Positions 1 through 10,622 of a stretch of 64,000 nucleotides of DNA are shown here, one piece after another. Every line of letters begins with the position of its first letter. Position 1 is the first letter of the stretch. The stretch is from Membranipora membranacea (Eukaryota > Bryozoa > Gymnolaemata > Cheilostomatida > Membraniporidae): positions 28,582,001-28,646,000 of the forward strand of contig OU612065.1 of NCBI GenBank assembly GCA_914767715.1, written 5' to 3'. A program made the translations under genes and the position numbers. The notes beneath the pieces are model-generated. The model saw nothing but the letters and a program-made list of their open reading frames with translations, did no database searches and was not told the DNA's origin.

Positions 1-268
1 GCCTGCCGTTTGGCATGTTTTTTTATGTCAAAATTGGCCCTCGTTAAAAATGTTGCTGACGCCAATCTAAGAGGGGCAGCCCCGAACGGTTTTCCGTTCC
101 AAAGTCAGCATGAAATTTCACACGGTAAAGAGTAGGTTAGAAGGCAATCTATTTTTTAATCTGGCCGTAAAAAACACCAAGGGTCCCCCCTTTGTTACTT
201 TTTATAATTTTAAAGTCGCTCTCATCTCTGTTCTATTTATCGTAGGATCTTCATATTCTGGAATTTGA
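1..268 (+). repeat. Partial monomer at left edge with diagnostic variants
   Basis: These are the last 268 bases of a monomer cut by the window start. It carries a C-to-T change at 118 and a T-to-A change shortly after (cacggtaaagag instead of cacggtatagag). The same pair is otherwise seen only in the monomer at 16969-17302, exactly 17034 bp (51 x 334) downstream. This marks the start of a second-level repeat and shows that the array continues beyond the left edge. Confidence 0.95.
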
Positions 269-286
269 ATGAGGCCAATGAGGCCA
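269..286 (+). repeat. 9-bp tandem direct repeat inside the monomer
   Basis: The nonamer ATGAGGCCA occurs twice back to back (269-277 and 278-286). The duplication is kept in nearly all monomers, with point changes in a few: 16969 (ggctaatg), 22981 (first base changed), 49442 and 57459 (gaagcc), 56455 (aatgtgg), 57793 and 63806 (aatgggg), and 63138 (aggacaatg). It may be a relic of slippage when the monomer arose. Confidence 0.9.
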
Positions 287-337
287 TCAACTGGTCAGAG
301 TTTAAAAGAAATCCGATGGCTTTTTAATTTTTTCGCC

Positions 338-349
338 TGCCGTTTGGCA
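338..349. repeat. Short inverted repeat, TGCC-GTTT-GGCA
   Basis: A perfect 4-bp stem with a 4-base spacer in the reference monomer, recurring every 334 bp. It sits between two long T tracts. The stem is short and may be chance. It is altered in rare copies, such as those at 40759, 44766 and 48773 (ggtatg) and at 60799 (gacatg). Confidence 0.6.
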
Positions 350-406
350 TGTTTTTTTATGTCAAAATTGGCCCTCGTTAAAAATGTTGCTGACGCCAAT
401 CTAAGA

Positions 407-417
407 GGGGCAGCCCC
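407..417. repeat. GC-rich dyad GGGGC-A-GCCCC
   Basis: A perfect 5-bp inverted repeat around one central base, present in almost every monomer. Its most frequent variant replaces the central unpaired A with G (at 49920, 50588, 50922, 53259, 57936, 58938, 60608 and 63949) and leaves the stem intact. Stem-breaking changes are rare and seen only near the right end, in the monomers at 61467 and 63138. It abuts the next dyad directly. It could be a protein-binding palindrome or a hairpin in a transcript; no function is shown. Confidence 0.8.
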
Positions 418-433
418 GAACGGTTTTCCGTTC
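418..433. repeat. Dyad GAACGG-TTTT-CCGTTC
   Basis: A perfect 6-bp stem with a TTTT spacer, immediately after the GC-rich dyad, so 27 consecutive bases (407-433) are fully explained by two inverted repeats. Variants are few. Copies at 39758, 43765, 47772 and 57124 carry a C-to-T change that would leave a G.U wobble in an RNA stem. Copies at 18639 and 33079 have a true mismatch. This is the strongest candidate in the monomer for a structured or bound element. Function is unknown. Confidence 0.8.
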
Positions 434-512
434 CAAAGTCAGCATGAAATTCCACACGGTATAGAGTAGGTTAGAAGGCAATCTATTTTTTAATCTGGCC
501 GTAAAAAACACC

Positions 513-526
513 AAGGGTCCCCCCTT
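513..526. repeat. Short inverted repeat AAGGG-TCCC-CCCTT
   Basis: A 5-bp stem formed by AAGGG and the end of the C6 run in the reference monomer. The C run is the main indel hotspot of the array (C5, C6 and C7 all occur), and a G-to-C change (aaggctcc) breaks the stem in several right-half copies (from 40426 onward). The element is therefore less conserved than the 407-433 dyads and may be incidental. Confidence 0.55.
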
Positions 527-936
527 TGTTACTTTTTATAATTTTAAAGTCGCTCTCATCTCTGTTCTATTTATCGTAGGATCTTCATATTCTGGAATTT
601 GAATGAGGCCAATGAGGCCATCAACTGGTCAGAGTTTAAAAGAAATCCGATGGCTTTTTAATTTTTTCGCCTGCCGTTTGGCATGTTTTTTTATGTCAAA
701 ATTGGCCCTCGTTAAAAATGTTGCTGACGCCAATCTAAGAGGGGCAGCCCCGAACGGTTTTCCGTTCCAAAGTCAGCATGAAATTCCACACGGTATAGAG
801 TAGGTTAGAAGGCCATCTATTTTTTAATCTGGCCGTAAAAAACACCAAGGGTCCCCCCTTTGTTACTTTTTATAATTTTAAAGTCGCTCTCATCTCTGTT
901 CTATTTATCGTAGGATCTTCATATTCTGGAATTTGA

Positions 937-3900
937 ATGAGGCCAATGAGGCCATCAACTGGTCAGAGTTTAAAAGAAATCCGATGGCTTTTTAATTTTT
1001 TCGCCTGCCGTTTGGCATGTTTTTTTATGTCAAAATTGGCCCTCGTTAAAAATGTTGCTGACGCGAATCTAAGAGGGGCAGCCCCGAACGGTTTTCCGTT
1101 CCAAAGTCAGCATGAAATTCCACACGGTATAGAGTAGGTTAGAAGGCAATCTATTTTTTAATCTGGCCGTAAAAAACAAAAAGGGTCCCCCCTTTGTTAC
1201 TTTTTATAATTTTAAAGTCGCTCTCATCTCTGTTCTATTTATCGTAGGATCTTCATATTCTGGAATTTGAATGAGGCCAATGAGGCCATCAACTGGTCAG
1301 AGTTTAAAAGAAATCCGATGGCTTTTTAATTTTTTCGCCTGCCGTTTGGCATGTTTTTTTATGTCAAAATTGGCCCTCGTTAAAAATGTTGCTGACGCGA
1401 ATCTAAGAGGGGCAGCCCCGAACGGTTTTCCGTTCCAAAGTCAGCATGAAATTCCACACGGTATAGAGTAGGTTAGAAGGCAATCTATTTTTTAATCTGG
1501 CCGTAAAAAACAAAAAGGGTCCCCCCTTTGTTACTTTTTATAATTTTAAAGTCGCTCTCATCTCTGTTCTATTTATCGTAGGATCTTCATATTCTGGAAT
1601 TTGAATGAGGCCAATGAGGCCATCAACTGGTCAGAGTTTAAAAGAAATCCGATGGCTTTCTAATTTTTTCGCCTGCCGTTTGGCATGTTTTTTTATGTCA
1701 AAATTGGCCCTCGTTAAAAATGTTGCTGACGCCAATCTAAGAGGGGCAGCCCCGAACGGTTTTCCGTTCCAAAGTTAGCATGAAATTCCACACGGTATAG
1801 AGTAGGTTAGAAGGCAATCTATTTTTTAATCTGGCCGTAAAAAACACCAAGGGTCCCCCCTTTGTTACTTTTTATAATTTTAAAGTCGCTCTCATCTCTG
1901 TTCTATTTATCGTAGGATCTTCATATTCTGGAATTTGAATGAGGCCAATGAGGCCATCAACTGGTCAGAGTTTAAAAGAAATCCGATGGCTTTTTAATTT
2001 TTTCGCCTGCCGTTTGGCATGTTTTTTTATGTCAAAATTGGCCCTCGTTAAAAATGTTGCTGACGCCAATCTAAGAGGGGCAGCCCCGAACGGTTTTCCG
2101 TTCCAATGTCAGCATGAAATTCCACACGGTATAGAGTAGGTTAGAAGGCAATCTATTTTTTAATCTGGCCGTAAAAAACACCAAGGGTCCCCCCTTTGTT
2201 ACTTTTTATAATTTTAAAGTCGCTCTCATCTCTGTTCTATTTATCGTAGGATCTTCATATTCTGGAATTTGAATGAGGCCAATGAGGCCATCAACTGGTC
2301 AGAGTTTAAAAGAAATCCGATGGCTTTTTAATTATTTCGCCTGCCGTTTGGCATGTTTTTTTATGTCAAAATTGGCCCTCGTTAAAAATGTTGCTGACGC
2401 CAATCTAAGAGGGGCAGCCCCGAACGGTTTTCCGTTCCAAAGTCAGCATGAAATTCCACACGGTATAGAGTAGGTTAGAAGGCAATCTATTTTTTAATCT
2501 GGCCGTAAAAAACACCAAGGGTCCCCCCTTTGTTACTTTTTATAATTTTAAAGTCGCTCTCATCTCTGTTCTATTTATCGTAGGATCTTCATATTCTGGA
2601 ATTTGAATGAGGCCAATGAGGCCATCAACTGGTCAGAGTTTAAAAGAAATCCGATGGCTTTTTAATTTTTTCGCCTGCCGTTTGGCATGTTTTTTTATGT
2701 CAAAATTGGCCCTCGTTAAAAATGTTGCTGACGCCAATCTAAGAGGGGCAGCCCCGAACGGTTTTCCGTTCCAAAGTCAGCATGAAATTCCACACGGTAT
2801 AGAGTAGGTTAGAAGGCAATCTATTTTTTAATCTGGCCGTAAAAAACACCAAGGGTCCCCCCTTTGTTACTTTTTATAATTTTAAAGTCGCTCTCATCTC
2901 TGTTCTATTTATCGCAGGATCTTCATATTCTGGAATTTGAATGAGGCCAATGAGGCCATCAACTGGTCAGAGTTTAAAAGAAATCCGATGGCTTTTTAAT
3001 TTTTTCGCCTGCCGTTTGGCATGTTTTTTTATGTCAAAATTAGCCCTCGTTAAAAATGTTGCTGACGCCAATCTAAGAGGGGCAGCCCCGAACGGTTTTC
3101 CGTTCCAAAGTCAGCATGAAATTCCACACGGTATAGAGTAGGTTAGAAGGCAATCTATTTTTTAATCTGGCCGTAAAAAACACCAAGGGTCCCCCCTTTG
3201 TTACTTTTCATAATTTTAAAGTCGCTCTCATCTCTGTTCTATTTATCGTAGGATCTTCATATTCTGGAATTTGAATGAGGCCAATGAGGCCATCAACTGG
3301 TCAGAGTTTAAAAGAAATCCGATGGCTTTTTAATTTTTTCGCCTGCCGTTTGGCATGTTTTTTTGTGTCAAAATTGGCCCTCGTTAAAAATGTTGCTGAC
3401 GCCAATCTAAGAGGGGCAGCCCCGAACGGTTTTCCGTTCCAAAGTCAGCATGAAATTCCACACGGTATAGAGTAGGTTAGAAGGCAATCTATTTTTTAAT
3501 CTGGCCGTAAAAAACACCAAGGGTCCCCCCTTTGTTACTTTTTATAATTTTAAAGTCGCTCTCATCTCTGTTCTATTTATCGTAGGATCTTAATATTCTG
3601 GAATTTGAATGAGGCCAATGAGGCCATCAACTGGTCAGAGTTTAAAAGAAATCCGATGGCTTTTTAATTTTTTCGCCTGCCGTTTGGCATGTTTTTTTAT
3701 GTCAAAATTGGCCCTCGTTAAAAATGTTGCTGACGCCAATCTAAGAGGGGCAGCCCCGAACGGTTTTCCGTTCCAAAGTCAGCATGAAATTCCACACGGT
3801 ATAGAGTAGGTTAGAAGGCAATCTATTTTTTAATCTGGCCGTAAAAAACACCAAGGGTCCCCCCTTTGTTACTTTTTATAATTTTAAAGTCGCTCTCATC

Positions 3901-6900
3901 TCTGTTCTATTTATCGTAGGATCTTCATATTCTGGAATTTGAATGAGGCCAATGAGGCCATCAACTGGTCAGAGTTTAAAAGAAATCCGATGGCTTTTTA
4001 ATTTTTTCGCCTGCCGTTTGGCATGTTTTTTTGTGTCAAAATTGGCCCTCGTTAAAAATGTTGCTGACGCCAATCTAAGAGGGGCAGCCCCGAACGGTTT
4101 TCCGTTCCAAAGTCAGCATGAAACTCCACACGGTATAGAGTAGGTTAGAAGGCAATCTATTTTTTAATCTGGCCGTAAAAAACACCAAGGGTCCCCCCTT
4201 TGTTACTTTTTATAATTTTAAAGTCGCTCTCATCTCTGTTCTATTTATCGTAGGATCTTCATATTCTGGAATTTGAATGAGGCCAATGAGGCCATCAACT
4301 GGTCAGAGTTTAATAGAAATCCGATGGCTTTTTAATTTTTTTGCCTGCCGTTTGGCATGTTTTTTTGTGTCAAAATTGGCCCTCGTTAAAAATGTTGCTG
4401 ACGCCAATCTAAGAGGGGCAGCCCCGAACGGTTTTCCGTTCCAAAGTCAGCATGAAATTCCACACGGTATAGAGTAGGTTAGAAGGCAATCTATTTTTTA
4501 ATCTGGCCGTAAAAAACACCAAGGGTCCCCCCTTTGTTACTTTTTATAATTTTAAAGTCGCTCTCATCTCTGTTCTATTTATCGTAGGATCTTCATATTC
4601 TGGAATTTGAATGAGGCCAATGAGGCCATCAACTGGTCAGAGTTTAAAAGAAATCCGATGGCTTTTTAATTTTTTCGCCTGCCGTTTGGCATGTTTTTTT
4701 GTGTCAAAATTGGCCCTCGTTAAAAATGTTGCTGACGCCAATCTAAGAGGGGCAGCCCCGAACGGTTTTCCGTTCCAAAGTCAGCATGAAATTCCACACG
4801 GTATAGAGTAGGTTAGAAGGCAATCTATTTTTTAATCTGGCCGTAAAAAACACCAAGGGTCCCCCCTTTGTTACTTTTTATAATTTTAAAGTCGCTCTCA
4901 TCTCTGTTCTATTTATCGTAGGATCTTCATATTCTGGAATTTGAATGAGGCCAATGAGGCCATCAACTGGTCAGAGTTTAAAAGAAATCCGATGGCTTTT
5001 TAATTTTTTCGCCTGCCGTTTGGCATGTTTTTTTATGTCAAAATTGGCCCTCGTTAAAAATGTTGCTGACGCCAATCTAAGAGGGGCAGCCCCGAACGGT
5101 TTTCCGTTCCAAAGTCAGCATGAAATTCCACACGGTATAGAGTAGGTTAGAAGGCAATCTATTTTTTAATCTGGCCGTAAAAAACACCAAGGGTCCCCCC
5201 TTTGTTACTTTTTATAATTTTAAAGTCGCTCTCATCTCTGTTCTATTTATCGTAGGATCTTCATATTCTGGAATTTGAATGAGGCCAATGAGGCCATCAA
5301 CTGGTCCGAGTTTAAAAGAAATCCGATGGCTTTTTAATTTTTTCGCCTGCCGTTTGGCATGTTTTTTTATGTCAAAATTGGCCCTCGTTAAAAATGTTGC
5401 TGACGCCAATCTAAGAGGGGCAGCCCCGAACGGTTTTCCGTTCCAAAGTCAGCATGAAATTCCACACGGTATAGAGTAGGTTAGAAGGCAATCTATTTTT
5501 TAATCTGGCCGTAAAAAACACCAAGGGTCCCCCCTTTGTTACTTTTTATAATTTTAAAGTCGCTCTCATCTCTGTTCTATTTATCGTAGGATCTTCATAT
5601 TCTGGAATTTGAATGAGGCCAATGAGGCCATCAACTGGTCAGAGTTTAAAAGAAATCCGATGGCTTTTTAATTTTTTCGCCTGCCGTTTGGCATGTTTTT
5701 TTGTGTCAAAATTGGCCCTCGTTAAAAATGTTGCTGACGCCAATCTAAGAGGGGCAGCCCCGAACGGTTTTCCGTTCCAAAGTCAACATGAAACTCCACA
5801 CGGTATAGAGTAGGTTAGAAGGCAATCTATTTTTTAATCTGGCCGTAAAAAACACCAAGGGTCCCCCCTTTGTTACTTTTTATAATTTTAAAGTCGCTCT
5901 CATCTCTGTTCTATTTATCGTAGGATCTTCATATTCTGGAATTTGAATGAGGCCAATGAGGCCATCAACTGGTCAGAGTTTAAAAGAAATCCGATGGCTT
6001 TTTAATTTTTTCGCCTGCCGTTTGGCATGTTTTTTTGTGTCAAAATTGGCCCTCGTTAAAAATGTTGCTGACGCCAATCTAAGAGGGGCAGCCCCGAACG
6101 GTTTTCCGTTCCAAAGTCAGCATGAAATTCCACACGGTATAGAGTAGGTTAGAAGGCAATCTATTTTTTAATCTGGCCGTAAAAAACACCAAGGGTCCCC
6201 CCTTTGTTACTTTTTATAATTTTAAAGTCGCTCTCATCTCTGTTCTATTTATAGTAGGATCTTCATATTCTGGAATTTGAATGAGGCCAATGAGGCCATC
6301 AACTGGTCAGAGTTTAAAAGAAATCCGATGGCTTTTTAATTTTTTCGCCTGCCGTTTGGCATGTTTTTTTGTGTCAAAATTGGCCCTCGTTAAAAATGTT
6401 GCTGACGCCAATCTAAGAGGGGCAGCCCCGAACGGTTTTCCGTTCCAAAGTCAGCATGAAACTCCACACGGTATAGAGTAGGTTAGAAGGCAATCTATTT
6501 TTTAATCTGGCCGTAAAAAACACCAAGGGTCCCCCCTTTGTTACTTTTTATAATTTTAAAGTCGCTCTCATCTCTGTTCTATTTATCGTAGGATCTTCAT
6601 ATTCTGGAATTTGAATGAGGCCAATGAGGCCATCAACTGGTCAGAGTTTAAAAGAAATCCGATGGCTTTTTAATTTTTTCGCCTGCCGTTTGGCATGTTT
6701 TTTTATGTCAAAATTGGCCCTCGTTAAAAATGTTGCTGACGCCAATCTAAGAGGGGCAGCCCCGAACGGTTTTCCGTTCCAAAGTCAGCATGAAATTCCA
6801 CACGGTATAGAGTAGGTTAGAAGGCAATCTATTTTTTAATCTGGCCGTAAAAAACACCAAGGGTCCCCCCTTTGTTACTTTTTATAATTTTAAAGTCGCT

Positions 6901-7282
6901 CTCATCTCTGTTCTATTTATCGTAGGATCTTCATATTCTGGAATTTGAATGAGGCCAATGAGGCCATCAACTGGTCAGAGTTTAAAAGAAATCCGATGGC
7001 TTTTTAATTTTTTCGCCTGCCGTTTGGCATGTTTTTTTATGTCAAAATTGGCCCTCGTTAAAAATGTTGCTGACGCCAATCTAAGAGGGGCAGCCCCGAA
7101 CGGTTTTCCGTTCCAAAGTCAGCATGAAATTCCACACGGTATAGAGTAGGTTAGAAGGCAATCTATTTTTTAATCTGGCCGTAAAAAACACCAAGGGTCC
7201 CCCCGTTGTTACTTTTTATAATTTTAAAGTCGCTCTCATCTCTGTTCTATTTATCGTAGGATCTTCATATTCTGGAATTTGA
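937..7282 (+). repeat. 23-mer HOR, a subtype, copy 1 (19 monomers retained)
   Basis: The order of variant monomers defines the HOR. Two units with gcgaat plus aacaaaaagg (937, 1271) are followed by one with an in-frame TAG and tctaat (1605), one with aatgtcag (1939) and one with aattatttcg (2273). Then come atcgcagg plus tagccctc (2941), gtgtc after ttttcataa (3275), a ttaatattc unit (3609), gtgtc with gaaactcc (3943), a taatagaaa plus gtgtc unit (4277), a ggtccgag unit (5279) and a gtcaacatg unit (5613). The same order recurs at 7283, 17971 and 25653. Compared with the full copy at 17971, four monomers are missing around 2607-2940. All steps are exact multiples of 334 bp. Confidence 0.88.
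2607..2940 (+). repeat. Hybrid monomer at a 4-monomer deletion junction
   Basis: In the full a-subtype copy (17971-25652), five monomers (19641-21310) lie between the aattatttcg unit and the unit with tagccctc. They include ones preceded by gctcacatc (20595 region) and gtcgttctc (20927 region). Here only this one monomer fills the gap. It has the normal sequence on its left and atcgcagg at its right end (about 2914). A single unequal exchange that removed 1336 bp in register explains it; the crossover lies between the aattatttcg site of the previous monomer (about 2334) and about 2913. Confidence 0.65.
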
Positions 7283-10200
7283 ATGAGGCCAATGAGGCCA
7301 TCAACTGGTCAGAGTTTAAAAGAAATCCGATGGCTTTTTATTTTTTTCGCCTGCCGTTTGGCATGTTTTTTTATGTCAAAATTGGCCCTCGTTAAAAATG
7401 TTGCTGACGCGAATCTAAGAGGGGCAGCCCCGAACGGTTTTCCGTTCCAAAGTCAGCATGAAATTCCACACGGTATAGAGTAGGTTAGAAGGCAATCTAT
7501 TTTTTAATCTGGCCGTAAAAAACAAAAAGGGTCCCCCCTTTGTTACTTTTTATAATTTTAAAGTCGCTCTCATCTCTGTTCTATTTATCGTAGGATCTTC
7601 ATATTCTGGAATTTGAATGAGGCCAATGAGGCCATCAACTGGTCAGAGTTTAAAAGAAATCCGATGGCTTTTTAATTTTTTCGCCTGCCGTTTGGCATGT
7701 TTTTTTATGTCAAAATTGGCCCTCGTTAAAAATGTTGCTGACGCGAATCTAAGAGGGGCAGCCCCGAACGGTTTTCCGTTCCAAAGTCAGCATGAAATTC
7801 CACACGGTATAGAGTAGGTTAGAAGGCAATCTATTTTTTAATCTGGCCGTAAAAAACAAAAAGGGTCCCCCCTTTGTTACTTTTTATAATTTTAAAGTCG
7901 CTCTCATCTCTGTTCTATTTATCGTAGGATCTTCATATTCTGGAATTTGAATGAGGCCAATGAGGCCATCAACTGGTCAGAGTTTAAAAGAAATCCGATG
8001 GCTTTCTAATTTTTTCGCCTGCCGTTTGGCATGTTTTTTTATGTCAAAATTGGCCCTCGTTAAAAATGTTGCTGACGCCAATCTAAGAGGGGCAGCCCCG
8101 AACGGTTTTCCGTTCCAAAGTTAGCATGAAATTCCACACGGTATAGAGTAGGTTAGAAGGCAATCTATTTTTTAATCTGGCCGTAAAAAACACCAAGGGT
8201 CCCCCCTTTGTTACTTTTTATAATTTTAAAGTCGCTCTCATCTCTGTTCTATTTATCGTAGGATCTTCATATTCTGGAATTTGAATGAGGCCAATGAGGC
8301 CATCAACTGGTCAGAGTTTAAAAGAAATCCGATGGCTTTTTAATTTTTTCGCCTGCCGTTTGGCATGTTTTTTTATGTCAAAATTGGCCCTCGTTAAAAA
8401 TGTTGCTGACGCCAATCTAAGAGGGGCAGCCCCGAACGGTTTTCCGTTCCAATGTCAGCATGAAATTCCACACGGTATAGAGTAGGTTAGAAGGCAATCT
8501 ATTTTTTAATCTGGCCGTAAAAAACACCAAGGGTCCCCCCTTTGTTACTTTTTATAATTTTAAAGTCGCTCTCATCTCTGTTCTATTTATCGTAGGATCT
8601 TCATATTCTGGAATTTGAATGAGGCCAATGAGGCCATCAACTGGTCAGAGTTTAAAAGAAATCCGATGGCTTTTTAATTATTTCGCCTGCCGTTTGGCAT
8701 GTTTTTTTATGTCAAAATTGGCCCTCGTTAAAAATGTTGCTGACGCCAATCTAAGAGGGGCAGCCCCGAACGGTTTTCCGTTCCAAAGTCAGCATGAAAT
8801 TCCACACGGTATAGAGTAGGTTAGAAGGCAATCTATTTTTTAATCTGGCCGTAAAAAACACCAAGGGTCCCCCCTTTGTTACTTTTTATAATTTTAAAGT
8901 CGCTCTCATCTCTGTTCTATTTATCGTAGGATCTTCATATTCTGGAATTTGAATGAGGCCAATGAGGCCATCAACTGGTCAGAGTTTAAAAGAAATCCGA
9001 TGGCTTTTTAATTTTTTCGCCTGCCGTTTGGCATGTTTTTTTATGTCAAAATTGGCCCTCGTTAAAAATGTTGCTGACGCCAATCTAAGAGGGGCAGCCC
9101 CGAACGGTTTTCCGTTCCAAAGTCAGCATGAAATTCCACACGGTATAGAGTAGGTTAGAAGGCAATCTATTTTTTAATCTGGCCGTAAAAAACACCAAGG
9201 GTCCCCCCTTTGTTACTTTTTATAATTTTAAAGTCGCTCTCATCTCTGTTCTATTTATCGTAGGATCTTCATATTCTGGAATTTGAATGAGGCCAATGAG
9301 GCCATCAACTGGTCAGAGTTTAAAAGAAATCCGATGGCTTTTTAATTTTTTCGCCTGCCGTTTGGCATGTTTTTTTATGTCAAAATTGGCCCTCGTTAAA
9401 AATGTTGCTGACGCCAATCTAAGAGGGGCAGCCCCGAACGGTTTTCCGTTCCAAAGTCAGCATGAAATTCCACACGGTATAGAGTAGGTTAGAAGGCAAT
9501 CTATTTTTTAATCTGGCCGTAAAAAACACCAAGGGTCCCCCCTTTGTTACTTTTTATAATTTTAAAGTCGCTCTCATCTCTGTTCTATTTATCGTAGGAT
9601 CTTCATATTCTGGAATTTGAATGAGGCCAATGAGGCCATCAACTGGTCAGAGTTTAAAAGAAATCCGATGGCTTTTTAATTTTTTCGCCTGCCGTTTGGC
9701 ATGTTTTTTTATGTCAAAATTGGCCCTCGTTAAAAATGTTGCTGACGCCAATCTAAGAGGGGCAGCCCCGAACGGTTTTCCGTTCCAAAGTCAGCATGAA
9801 ATTCCACACGGTATAGAGTAGGTTAGAAGGCAATCTATTTTTTAATCTGGCCGTAAAAAACACCAAGGGTCCCCCCTTTGTTACTTTTTATAATTTTAAA
9901 GTCGCTCACATCTCTGTTCTATTTATCGTAGGATCTTCATATTCTGGAATTTGAATGAGGCCAATGAGGCCATCAACTGGTCAGAGTTTAAAAGAAATCC
10001 GATGGCTTTTTAATTTTTTCGCCTGCCGTTTGGCATGTTGTTTTATGTCAAAATTGGCCCTCGTTAAAAATGTTGCTGACGCCAATCTAAGAGGGGCAGC
10101 CCCGAACGGTTTTCCGTTCCAAAGTCAGCATGAAATTCCACACGGTATAGAGTAGGTTAGAAGGCAATCTATTTTTTAATCTGGCCGTAAAAAACACCAA

Positions 10201-10288
10201 GGGTCCCCCCTTTGTTACTTTTTATAATTTTAAAGTCGTTCTCATCTCTGTTCTATTTATCGTAGGATCTTCATATTCTGGAATTTGA

Positions 10289-10622
10289 ATGAGGCCAATG
10301 AGGCCATCAACTGGTCAGAGTTTAAAAGAAATCCGATGGCTTTTTAATTTTTTCGCCTGCCGTTTGGCATGTTTTTTTGTGTCAAAATTGGCCCTCGTTA
10401 AAAATGTTGCTGACGCCAATCTAAGAGGGGCAGCCCCGAACGGTTTTCCGTTCCAAAGTCAGCATGAAATTCCACACGGTATAGAGTAGGTTAGAAGGCA
10501 ATCTATTTTTTAATCTGGCCGTAAAAAACACCAAGGGTCCCCCCTTTGTTACTTTTTATAATTTTAAAGTCGCTCTCATCTCTGTTCTATTTATCGTAGG
10601 ATCTTAATATTCTGGAATTTGA
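10289..10622 (+). repeat. Hybrid monomer at a 2-monomer deletion junction
   Basis: The left flank carries the gtcgttctc variant (T at 10239), which in the other b copy precedes the monomer at 28659. The body carries gtgtc (G at 10379) and is followed by ttaatattc, which belongs to the monomer two units later (29328). The intervening unit with tagccctc is absent. The exchange therefore falls within 10240-10378 and removed exactly 668 bp. This is one of the best-localised crossover intervals in the window. Confidence 0.8.

Larger units (their letters stand above)
269..602 (+). repeat. Reference monomer of the satellite (consensus-like copy)
   Basis: This copy represents the consensus and is used here to describe the unit. 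It opens with a 9-bp direct repeat (269-286). Next come an A/T-tract-rich part (301-368), a GC-rich core with two abutting dyads (407-433), a part containing T6 and A6 tracts (485-508), a C6 run (519-524), and an A/T-rich tail (532-548). There is one GATC at 580-583, which most copies keep. I find no clear similarity between the two halves, so the unit does not look like a recent dimer of a 167-bp element. A 66-codon frame (269-469) opens in most copies but shows no sign of coding use: it is lost by stops and 1-bp indels, and many of its substitutions change amino acids. Confidence 0.95.

Noticed and set aside
1-334. Monomer as a dimer of a 167-bp unit
   Set aside because: Comparing the two halves by eye shows no convincing alignment beyond short A/T-rich matches such as ggcc followed by an A run.
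301-384. Phased A/T tracts giving intrinsic DNA curvature
   Set aside because: Several A and T runs occur (304-307, 321-333, 352-358, 364-367, 380-384), but their spacing by eye is not consistently a multiple of about 10.5 bp. A curvature calculation would be needed.
407-433. CENP-B box
   Set aside because: I compared the CENP-B consensus (TTCG, four bases, A, two bases, CGGG) with both strands near the TTCG and CCCG occurrences and found no match that keeps the essential positions.
269-469. A 66-codon open frame starting at ATG in nearly every monomer
   Set aside because: It recurs because the DNA recurs. It is broken by a TAG in the units at 1605, 7951, 18639 and 26321, by a TGA at 57124, by loss of the ATG at 22981 and by 1-bp indels in several units. 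Many variants change amino acids, and the frame is no better conserved than the rest of the monomer. 334 is not a multiple of 3, so no longer fusion frame exists.
531-560. TATA-like promoter in the A/T-rich tail (tttttataattttaaag)
   Set aside because: A/T-rich strings of this kind are expected in a 60% A+T satellite. There is no initiator, downstream gene or other support. Satellite transcription is possible but cannot be shown here.
5212-5409. A 65-codon open frame on the minus strand, also at 23582, 31265, 35683 and 36685
   Set aside because: It exists only where a single change (ggtccgag or ctgggcag) removes a stop that the other monomers have. It is a by-product of satellite variation, not a gene.
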